A DNA stretch of 12,445 nucleotides from Clostridiaceae bacterium. GTDB lineage: Bacteria > Bacillota > Clostridia > Monoglobales > Firm-18. The stretch is taken from assembly GCA_012511915.1 (NCBI GenBank), contig JAAZFB010000072.1, positions 1 through 12,445 on the forward strand. Reading direction: 5' to 3'. Made by a program: the position numbers and the translations under genes. Numbering within the stretch: position 1 is the first letter of the stretch; each line of letters starts with the position of its first letter. The notes beneath the pieces are model-generated. The model had not been told where the DNA came from, did no database searches, and was given only the letters and a program-made list of their open reading frames with translations. Of this stretch, positions 6,415 through 12,445 are shown piece after piece.

Positions 6415-8262
6415 ATGTCATACAAATGTTGCAACGGAAAACAAAATCAACCCCAAAAGCCAGGTTACAATGCACTTTTGATAAGGTTGTTATTATCCAC
6501 TATAATATTTTTTATAGCTTTTTTTGCTAACAATAATGTCTACCTTTTTATTATAAGTTATTTATTATCCGGTTGGGATATATTATACAAAGCTCTTAAT
6601 AATACGTTAAAAGGGCAATTATTTGATGAGAATTTTCTTATGAGTATTGCAACAGTTGGGGCATTAATAATCGGTGAATATCCGGAAGCAACAGCTGTTA
6701 TGCTTTTTTTTCAAGCTGGTGAGCTTTTACAGGATGTTTCTGTCGGGAAATCCACAAAAGCTATCAAAGCGCTTATTAATATAATGCCGGATTACGCTAC
6801 TTTGGTTGATGGTACAAGGGTTAACCCGAATGATATTATGGTTGGTGAGAATATCGTTGTAAAAGCGGGTGAAAAAATACCGTTTGACGGCGAAATTGTC
6901 CAAGGTACTGCATATGTTGATGCTTCCGCTCTAACGGGTGAGTCTATTTTAAAAGATTTAGTACCCGGTGATACGGTGCTTGGCGGATATATCTGCCAAG
7001 ATGGTGCGCTTACCATAAGGGTAGATAAACCATATAACAAATCGACAGCAGCTAAAATAATTGAGTTGACTGAGCTTGCGTCGAAAAATAAATCGCAAAC
7101 AGAAAGGTTAATTACACATTTTGCAAAATTGTATACGCCTATCGTGATTGCTGCCGCATTATTAACTGCGATATTGCCTCCGTTGTTTTTAGACCAGTCT
7201 TATACCAAATGGATATATACAGCATTAGTATTTTTAGTGGTATCATGCCCGTGTGCACTTGTAATTTCAATACCTCTTGGCTATTTCGGCGGAATAGGCA
7301 GGGCATCAAAAAAGGGGATACTCATAAAAGGCGGCAGCTATCTGGATTTGCTTACAAAAGTAGATACCGTAGTGTTCGACAAAACCGGTACACTGACAAA
7401 AGGGTGCTTGAAAATAAAAGAGGTAAACTCAAATCTGCCAAATCTGCTTGAAATTGCCGCGTACGCAGAATATTATTCAAATCATCCGATGGCACAAGCT
7501 ATTTTACATGCATATAGTGCAAAAATCGATAAATTAAAAATATCCGAATTTACCGAAACTGCAGGTAAAGGTATAACTGTTAAAATAGACGGCAAACAGG
7601 TGCGTGCAGGCAATGAAAAGTTTGTTAAAAATGCACATCCGACAGAGCATGCGGCAGTACATTTTTCGATTGACGATGATTATGCCGGATTTATTACTCT
7701 TACCGACGAAATAAAACCCGAGGCAGGGTCTGCTATACAAAGGCTCAAAAATGACGGCATTAAAAAAATCGCAATTTTGACCGGAGATACCGAAATATCA
7801 GGCAGTTGGGTTGCGAATGAGTTGGGGATAAAAGAGGCTTATTATTCTTTACTCCCTCAGGATAAGTTAAATATGTTAACCGAAATAAAAAAACATGGTG
7901 TAACGGCATATATAGGTGATGGTATAAATGATGCCCCGGCGCTTGCACTTGCCGATATCGGTGTCGCCATGGGCGGCCTTGGCAGTGACGCGGCGATAGA
8001 GGCGGCCGATGTGGTGATTATGGGCGATAATTTGAATAAGTTAACACAGGCAATAGAAATTGCACAGTTTACACATAGGACGGTATGGCAAAATATTATA
8101 CTTTCAATTAGTGTTAAAGTTTCAGTTATGATTTTAGCTACAATCAATGCCGCAACAATGTGGCATGCAGTATTTGCTGATGTTGGTGTTGCAATGTTTG
8201 CAATAATAAATACAACTAAACTTTTATTTATAAAAACAGGAGGTAATAAAAAATGGCAATGA
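6415..8262 (+). CDS. P1B-2-type heavy-metal (Zn/Cd/Pb) efflux ATPase
   Basis: Plasma-membrane pump that exports Zn2+, Cd2+ or Pb2+ using ATP. In 615 residues it shows the actuator motif ALTGES (about 172), the membrane metal site CPC (278-280), phosphorylated D322 in DKTGTLT, the HP motif (H357) that marks P1B pumps, and GDGINDAP (about 501). K568 in membrane helix 7 and D589-V-G in helix 8 are the P1B-2 signature for divalent Zn/Cd/Pb rather than copper. There is no N-terminal HMA metal-binding domain; only a roughly 20-residue tail with a Cys pair (C5-C6). ATG at 6415 is chosen for GGGAG 8 nt upstream; TTG at 6400 lacks one. Its last codons overlap leuC by 10 nt. A cadA/zntA/ziaA-like role fits the adjacent ArsR gene. 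Confidence 0.94.
   Translation: MSYKCCNGKQNQPQKPGYNALLIRLLLSTIIFFIAFFANNNVYLFIISYLLSGWDILYKALNNTLKGQLFDENFLMSIATVGALIIGEYPEATAVMLFFQAGELLQDVSVGKSTKAIKALINIMPDYATLVDGTRVNPNDIMVGENIVVKAGEKIPFDGEIVQGTAYVDASALTGESILKDLVPGDTVLGGYICQDGALTIRVDKPYNKSTAAKIIELTELASKNKSQTERLITHFAKLYTPIVIAAALLTAILPPLFLDQSYTKWIYTALVFLVVSCPCALVISIPLGYFGGIGRASKKGILIKGGSYLDLLTKVDTVVFDKTGTLTKGCLKIKEVNSNLPNLLEIAAYAEYYSNHPMAQAILHAYSAKIDKLKISEFTETAGKGITVKIDGKQVRAGNEKFVKNAHPTEHAAVHFSIDDDYAGFITLTDEIKPEAGSAIQRLKNDGIKKIAILTGDTEISGSWVANELGIKEAYYSLLPQDKLNMLTEIKKHGVTAYIGDGINDAPALALADIGVAMGGLGSDAAIEAADVVIMGDNLNKLTQAIEIAQFTHRTVWQNIILSISVKVSVMILATINAATMWHAVFADVGVAMFAIINTTKLLFIKTGGNKKWQ
8238..8243 (+). promoter_or_regulatory. leuC ribosome binding site inside the efflux ATPase gene
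   Basis: A perfect AGGAGG at 8238-8243 lies within the last codons of the ATPase gene, 9 nt before the leuC ATG at 8253. It fixes the leuC start upstream of the ATPase stop (8260-8262) and shows that the two genes are translated from the same transcript region. Confidence 0.85.
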
Positions 8263-9512
8263 CTATGAGCCAGAAGATATTAGCAAGTCATTCCGGCAAG
8301 GCAAATGTAAAACCCGGGGAGCTTATTACAGCAACACTCGATATGGTACTCGGGAATGATATTACGTCCCCACTTGCCATCCAGGAGTTTAAGAAAATAG
8401 CCATAAACAAGGTGTTTGATAATGAGAAAATCGCTCTTGTACCGGACCATTTTTGCCCTAACAAAGACATAAAATCAGCGCAACAGGCGAAGATAGTACG
8501 CGACTTTGCAAAAGAGTATGCAATAAAAAACTACTTTGAGGTTGGGCAGATGGGGATAGAACACGCCTTGTTACCGGAAAAAGGGCTTGTAACTGCAGGC
8601 GATGTGGTAATCGGTGCAGACTCACACACCTGCACATACGGTGCATTGGGTGCCTTTTCAACCGGTATTGGCAGTACCGACATGGCAGCGGGTATGGCAA
8701 CTGGTCAGCTTTGGTTTAAAGTTCCACACGCAATAAAGGTGTTGTTAACGGGAAAACCAAAAGGATTTGTAGGCGGTAAAGATATAATTCTTCATCTTAT
8801 AGGTAAAATCGGTGTTGACGGTGCACGATATATGTCGTTGGAATTTACCGGTGATGCAATTCGGTATTTATCCATGGACGACCGTTTTACTATTGCAAAC
8901 ATGGCGATTGAAGCGGTTGCTAAAAATGTCATTTTCCCGGTTGATGATAAAACACTTGTATATATTAGAGAACATTCATCCAAAAGTTATAAGGTATTCA
9001 AACCTGATGATGAAGCAGAATATTATGATACGGTTGAGATAGATTTATCTGAGCTTGATTATACCGTAGCATGCCCTCATCTGCCGTCTAACACAAAACC
9101 GGCATCAGAACTATCCGGTGTAAATATAGACCAAGTTGTTATTGGCTCTTGTACAAATGGCAGGATAAATGATTTAAGGATTGCCGCAAGAATATTAAAA
9201 GGCAAAAGGGTTGCGGATGGGGTGCGTTGTTTGGTGTTCCCCGCAACACAGAAGATATACCTGCAGGCGATACAAGAGGGCCTAATTCAGACAATGGTAG
9301 AGAGCGGAGCTGCAGTAAGTACGCCCACTTGCGGACCATGCCTTGGCGGGCATATGGGCATTTTAACAAGCGGGGAAAAATGTGTTGCAACAACAAACAG
9401 AAACTTTATCGGCAGAATGGGGCATATTGAAAGTGAAGTGTATTTAGCAAGCCCGGCAGTTGCCGCAGCATCAGCTATAACCGGTAAAATTACTATACCT
9501 GAGGAGGTATAA
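8253..9512 (+). CDS. leuC: 3-isopropylmalate dehydratase large subunit
   Basis: Large subunit of isopropylmalate isomerase, which converts 2-isopropylmalate to 3-isopropylmalate in leucine synthesis; it is an aconitase-family [4Fe-4S] enzyme acting in the cytosol with LeuD. The three cluster ligands are visible: C300 in VIGSCTNGR, and C360 and C363 in TPTCGPCLGG. Substrate-pocket sequence GADSHTCTYGALGAFSTGIGSTD (from 121) is typical. At 419 residues it is the shorter two-subunit form seen in archaea and many Clostridia, whose members include homoaconitases; the following leuD and leuB favour isopropylmalate. MAMTMSQKILASHSG matches the usual N-terminus, so ATG 8253 is preferred over in-frame ATGs at 8259 and 8265. 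It overlaps the metal-efflux gene by 10 nt. A GAGGAGGT sequence lies in its final codons (9501-9508). Confidence 0.95.
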   Translation: MAMTMSQKILASHSGKANVKPGELITATLDMVLGNDITSPLAIQEFKKIAINKVFDNEKIALVPDHFCPNKDIKSAQQAKIVRDFAKEYAIKNYFEVGQMGIEHALLPEKGLVTAGDVVIGADSHTCTYGALGAFSTGIGSTDMAAGMATGQLWFKVPHAIKVLLTGKPKGFVGGKDIILHLIGKIGVDGARYMSLEFTGDAIRYLSMDDRFTIANMAIEAVAKNVIFPVDDKTLVYIREHSSKSYKVFKPDDEAEYYDTVEIDLSELDYTVACPHLPSNTKPASELSGVNIDQVVIGSCTNGRINDLRIAARILKGKRVADGVRCLVFPATQKIYLQAIQEGLIQTMVESGAAVSTPTCGPCLGGHMGILTSGEKCVATTNRNFIGRMGHIESEVYLASPAVAAASAITGKITIPEEV

Positions 9513-9670
9513 TACATCTTGCGGAAGTTGCACAAAAGATAGGCAATGAAAGCGCCTTGTACTCCAGCATTTTGGTACATTACGATCAGCACGCCTTATC
9601 CGGCTCACGGTAAGTGCGTAATAAAAGCATTAATAAATATTGTGAGCCAGAAAGGCTAATGGTCATAATT
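9513..9670 (+). other. leuC-leuD spacer, probable inserted segment
   Basis: This 158-nt gap is unusual because the rest of the operon overlaps. By hand count 47 of the first 98 bases are G or C (about 48%), above the AT-rich flanks. ATAAT occurs at both edges (9509-9513 and 9665-9669), within the slightly longer match GGTATAAT / GGTCATAAT. Removing one repeat copy and the material between would place AGGAGG (9502-9507) exactly 7 nt from the leuD ATG. The segment has an open frame from 9503 to a TAA at 9611-9613, with no conventional start codon, and an inverted repeat at 9602-9648. No clear terminal inverted repeats or transposon similarity were recognised. Insertion is an inference. Confidence 0.5.
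9602..9648 (+). repeat. Inverted repeat upstream of leuD
   Basis: GGCTCAC (9602-9608) and GTGAGCC (9642-9648) are perfectly complementary. A G-U pair inside (9609/9641) and a C-G pair beyond one mismatch outside (9600/9650) extend the stem; the loop is about 31 nt. No T-tract follows. The leuD-side GAAAGG (9650-9655) begins at the edge of the stem, so the structure could affect leuD translation, but this is speculative. Confidence 0.45.
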
Positions 9671-10174
9671 ATGAAACTAACGGGAAAAGCATTTGTTTAT
9701 GGTGATAACATAGATACCGACGTTATTATACCTGCTCGATACCTTAACACCATAGACCCAGATGAACTTGCTAAAAATTGCATGGTAGATATCGACAAAG
9801 AGTTTGTCAAGAATGTTACTAAAGGGGATATAATGGTTGCAGGGTTCAACTTTGGGTGTGGTTCATCGCGTGAGCACGCCCCTGTAGCAATAAAGGGTAG
9901 CGGGATATCCTGCGTAATAGCACGTTCTTTTGCAAGGATTTTTTATAGGAACGCGATTAATATCGGTTTGCCTATTTTAGAATGTGAAGAAATAGCCGAC
10001 GAAATTGGCAGTAGAGACGAAATTGAGGTTGATCTTTCGACCGGCATAATTTTAAATAAAACAACAAATAAAAGTTATTCTGCTGAGCCGTTTCCGCAGT
10101 TTATGCAAGAAATCATTGCAGCAGGCGGTGAAATAGCCTATATTAGGGAAAAAGCGAAAGGGGTAAAAGAATGA
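9671..10174 (+). CDS. leuD: 3-isopropylmalate dehydratase small subunit
   Basis: Small subunit that completes the isopropylmalate isomerase with LeuC. The protein has the family motifs GDNIDTDVIIPARYL (11-25) and GCGSSREHAP (62-71) in 167 residues, the normal length for the stand-alone small subunit. The residues after ARYL (NT) lie in the loop that influences substrate choice in this family; the gene neighbours favour isopropylmalate over homoaconitate. ATG at 9671 is chosen because MKLTGKAFVYGDN is the usual N-terminus. Upstream in-frame starts (ATG 9659, GTG 9614) would add non-conserved residues. The ribosome binding site is poor: GAAAGG lies 15 nt from 9671 and only 3 nt from 9659. The gene overlaps leuB by ATGA. 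Confidence 0.93.
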   Translation: MKLTGKAFVYGDNIDTDVIIPARYLNTIDPDELAKNCMVDIDKEFVKNVTKGDIMVAGFNFGCGSSREHAPVAIKGSGISCVIARSFARIFYRNAINIGLPILECEEIADEIGSRDEIEVDLSTGIILNKTTNKSYSAEPFPQFMQEIIAAGGEIAYIREKAKGVKE

Positions 10175-11241
10175 CGAAAATTATGTCGAAAAACATTGCT
10201 GTTATTAAGGGCGATGGAATAGGGGTTGAAATAATCTCTGAGGCAATTAACGTTTTAAAAAAGGTTGAACAAAAGTACAACCATAATTTTAACTTGACTT
10301 ATGTTGAAATGGGTGGTTGTGCAATTGATAAATATGGTGTTGCATTGCCTGATTTCAGCCTTGAACAATGTAAAAATGCGGATGCGGTGTTGCTCGGTAG
10401 CGTAGGCGGACCTAAATGGGACGACCCAACCGCAAAGGTACGCCCCGAACAAGGGCTTTTACAACTGAGGGCAGGACTTGAATGTTTTGCCAATATTCGG
10501 CCGGCAAAGGTATATGCACCCCTCGCGGCGGCGTCCCCGCTTAAAGAGTCGATAATACAAAAAGGCTTTGATGTAATTGTAGTACGTGAACTTACCGGTG
10601 GCATTTATTTTGGTAAAAGCGGAAGAGAGGGCGATAGTGCATTTGACACCGAACACTATTCAATAGCTGAAATAGAGCGTATTGCCAAGGTTGCTTTTGA
10701 AATTGCTGCAAACAGGAAAAAAGTAATCCATTCTATAGATAAGGCAAACGTCCTGGAATCATCAAGATTATGGCGTGAGACGGTGCAAAAAATAGCAAAG
10801 CAATATCCGCAGATTCAAGTAATTAATATGCTTGTGGATAATGCCGCAATGCAATTAGTTCGTGACCCGTCTCAGTTTGATGTTATAGTTACAAACAATA
10901 TATTCGGCGATATTCTTTCTGACGAGGCAAGCCAAATATCAGGCTCTATTGGTATGTTGGCATCTGCGTCAAAAGGCGAAGGTTCGAAAGGGATTTACGA
11001 GCCAATTCACGGTAGCGCGCCCGACATCGCAGGTAAAGGGATTGCCAACCCTATTGCCACAATTCTATCGGTTGCTATGATGCTTGAGCTATCGTTTGGC
11101 TTAATACAGGAAGCTGATGCGATAGACAAAGCAGTAAACAGCGTTTTAGAAGAGGGTTACAGAACAGCGGATATAGCGGCAAAAAATGAAAACTCTATCG
11201 GGACAAGAGAAATGGGACAACTAATTTGCGACAAAATATAG
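10171..11241 (+). CDS. leuB: 3-isopropylmalate dehydrogenase
   Basis: Catalyses NAD-dependent oxidative decarboxylation of 3-isopropylmalate to the 2-ketoisocaproate precursor, the third step of leucine synthesis. It is full length at 356 residues. GDGIG near residue 14, GSVGGPKWD (76-84), RPEQGLLQLR (91-100) and ELTGGIYFG (140-148) are typical of LeuB. The catalytic pair is Y146 and K191, the metal-binding aspartates D223, D247 and D251. The HGSAPDIAG loop (280-288) is the NAD-specific form of the isocitrate/isopropylmalate dehydrogenase family. The ATG overlaps the leuD stop by 4 nt and follows a GGGG-containing ribosome binding site (about 10157-10163); an in-frame ATG at 10183 is a less likely start. 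It is the last leu gene; no leuA is in the window. Confidence 0.95.
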   Translation: MTKIMSKNIAVIKGDGIGVEIISEAINVLKKVEQKYNHNFNLTYVEMGGCAIDKYGVALPDFSLEQCKNADAVLLGSVGGPKWDDPTAKVRPEQGLLQLRAGLECFANIRPAKVYAPLAAASPLKESIIQKGFDVIVVRELTGGIYFGKSGREGDSAFDTEHYSIAEIERIAKVAFEIAANRKKVIHSIDKANVLESSRLWRETVQKIAKQYPQIQVINMLVDNAAMQLVRDPSQFDVIVTNNIFGDILSDEASQISGSIGMLASASKGEGSKGIYEPIHGSAPDIAGKGIANPIATILSVAMMLELSFGLIQEADAIDKAVNSVLEEGYRTADIAAKNENSIGTREMGQLICDKI

Positions 11242-11248
11242 AGAGGGT

Positions 11249-11277
11249 TTGACATTTTACATACTTGGGTATAAAAT
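11249..11277 (+). promoter_or_regulatory. Probable sigma-A promoter of the sulfhydrylase gene
   Basis: TTGACA at 11249-11254 matches the -35 consensus and TAAAAT at 11272-11277 matches five of six -10 bases, with a 17-nt spacer. An alternative -10, TATAAA at 11270-11275, would leave only 15 nt. It begins 7 nt after the leuB stop. The transcript leader would be only about 30 nt, too short for a T-box or SAM riboswitch. No intrinsic terminator separates it from leuB. Confidence 0.75.
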
Positions 11278-11316
11278 ACTTATGTTTTAAATTATCGTCG
11301 GAAAGGAGTATGTAAG

Positions 11317-12445
11317 ATGAAAAAATATCATATAAATACGAGGGCAATACAGTCGGGATGGCAGCCTAAAAACGGTGAGCCAAGGGTATTGCCTATCTAC
11401 CAAAGCACAACTTACAAGTATGATTCAAGCGATACAATCGGAAAACTTTTCGACTTACAACAAGAGGGCTTTTTTTATTCGAGAATTGCAAACCCGACTG
11501 TTGATGCTGTTGAAAAGAAGCTTGCTGATATGGAGGGCGGTGTCGGTGCTCTCTGTACTTCCGCCGGACAGGCAGCTGCATTGTTTGCAATACTAAATAT
11601 TTGCAAAGCGGGTGATCATTTTGTAAGTTCCTCCGCAATTTACGGCGGAACGTATAATTTATTTTCGGTTACAATGAAAAGGATGGGCATTGACGTTACA
11701 TTTGTTGACCAAAATGCATCGAATGAGCAAATTCAAAAGGCATTTAAAACCAATACAAAGGCGTTGTATGGCGAGACCCTTGCAAACCCCACCTTGAAAG
11801 TATTAGATATTGAGAGATTTGCAAACATTGCACATGCTAATAATGTACCTTTGATAGTAGACAATACATTTGCTACCCCTATCCTTTGCAGACCTATTGA
11901 ACATGGCGCGGATATTGTAATGCATTCGACTTCTAAATATTTAGATGGGCATGCTGTATCATTAGGCGGTGCAATAGTCGACAGCGGCAATTTTAATTGG
12001 AAAAACGGTAAATTCCCTGAATTTACAACACCGGATGAATCGTATCATGGTGTTATTTATACCGAAACTTTCGGCAAAAGCGCATATATCATAAAAGCAA
12101 GAACACAGTTAATGCGCGATTTGGGTTGTACGATGGCACCGCAAAATGCATTTTTGTTAAACCTTGGTATGGAAACGCTGCCACTTAGAATAGAAAGACA
12201 CAGCCAAAATGCGTTAGCTGTCGCAAGGTTTTTAAAACAACATAATAAGATTTCGTGGGTTAATTACCCAAATCTCGAGGATAGTGCAGACTACAACCTT
12301 ACAAAAAAATACTTGCCTTTAGGGGCAAGTGGTGTAGTATCGTTTGGTGTCATAGGAGGTCGCGAAACAGCGGCACAGTTTATGGACAGGTTAAAATTAG
12401 CAGCTATTGTTGTTCATGTTGCAGATGCAAGGACAGGTGTGTTAC
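11317..12445 (+). CDS. O-acetylhomoserine sulfhydrylase (MetY type), 3' end outside window
   Basis: PLP enzyme of the Cys/Met metabolism family that makes homocysteine from O-acetylhomoserine and sulfide in methionine synthesis. The frame is open for 376 codons to the window edge; roughly 50 C-terminal residues are missing compared with the usual 425-430. Visible motifs are FYSRIANPT (53-61; Y54 and R56 at the neighbouring subunit's site), SAIYGGTYNLF, the cofactor lysine K207 in HSTSKYLDGH, and the final ADARTGVL, which normally precedes HPAS. The insert after GGAIVDSGNFNW, with SYHGV and YTETFG, is typical of MetY rather than of methionine gamma-lyase or cystathionine enzymes. ATG follows AAAGGAG (11302-11308) with an 8-nt gap. 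It has its own promoter, so it may be expressed apart from the leu genes. Confidence 0.9.
   Translation, partial: MKKYHINTRAIQSGWQPKNGEPRVLPIYQSTTYKYDSSDTIGKLFDLQQEGFFYSRIANPTVDAVEKKLADMEGGVGALCTSAGQAAALFAILNICKAGDHFVSSSAIYGGTYNLFSVTMKRMGIDVTFVDQNASNEQIQKAFKTNTKALYGETLANPTLKVLDIERFANIAHANNVPLIVDNTFATPILCRPIEHGADIVMHSTSKYLDGHAVSLGGAIVDSGNFNWKNGKFPEFTTPDESYHGVIYTETFGKSAYIIKARTQLMRDLGCTMAPQNAFLLNLGMETLPLRIERHSQNALAVARFLKQHNKISWVNYPNLEDSADYNLTKKYLPLGASGVVSFGVIGGRETAAQFMDRLKLAAIVVHVADARTGVL

Noticed and set aside
7209..7451. Second + strand ORF inside the efflux ATPase gene
   Set aside because: It is out of frame with the CPC and DKTGT region of a clearly intact ATPase and has no ribosome binding site or recognisable domain.
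9287..9592. Minus-strand 101-residue ORF across the leuC end and spacer
   Set aside because: Two thirds of it is antisense to conserved leuC sequence and no minus-strand promoter or ribosome binding site was seen; only the spacer part is kept as a curiosity.
11242..11316. SAM or T-box riboswitch before the methionine gene
   Set aside because: The gap is only 75 nt and already holds the promoter and ribosome binding site, leaving no room for either structure.
11393..11638. Minus-strand and alternate-frame ORFs inside the sulfhydrylase gene
   Set aside because: The + strand frame from 11317 is continuous, has strong family motifs and a good ribosome binding site; the other frames are shadows without recognisable domains.

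Overview
The window is AT-rich, and every gene supported here lies on the + strand with short gaps or overlaps. Strong GGAGG-type ribosome binding sites, two near-consensus sigma-A promoters, several TTG starts and the protein types all point to a low-GC Gram-positive bacterium (Bacillota, most likely Clostridia). No genus can be named from the sequence alone. No tRNA, rRNA, CRISPR array, transposase or phage gene was seen.

Layout: (1) 44-2743, a three-gene ABC importer: lipoprotein binding protein (COG2984/TrpX type), permease (COG4120 type) and ATPase (COG1101 type). (2) 2836-5961, a cell-wall cassette: a membrane-anchored FHA protein, a SEDS glycosyltransferase (RodA/FtsW family) and a class B penicillin-binding protein. 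The SEDS/PBP pair overlaps by 14 nt and should form a peptidoglycan polymerase/transpeptidase unit, with the FHA protein as a likely phospho-dependent partner. (3) 5976-8262, a metal-resistance unit: a consensus promoter with an overlapping ArsR-type operator, an ArsR/SmtB repressor with an intact alpha5 zinc site, and a P1B-2 (Zn/Cd/Pb) efflux ATPase. (4) 8253-11241, leuC-leuD-leuB of leucine biosynthesis. leuC starts inside the last codons of the efflux ATPase, so the leucine genes are probably cotranscribed with the metal operon. (5) 11317 to the end, a 3'-truncated O-acetylhomoserine sulfhydrylase (MetY type) behind its own promoter.

Most of the content is recognisable housekeeping or resistance function, and I do not see a clearly new multi-gene system. 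Two points stand out. One is the physical coupling of a Zn/Cd efflux operon to leuCDB; LeuC carries an exposed Fe-S cluster of the type these metals damage. The other is a roughly 156-nt, more GC-rich segment between leuC and leuD. It looks like an insertion that moved a strong Shine-Dalgarno sequence away from the leuD start: taking it out at a flanking ATAAT repeat restores ideal spacing.
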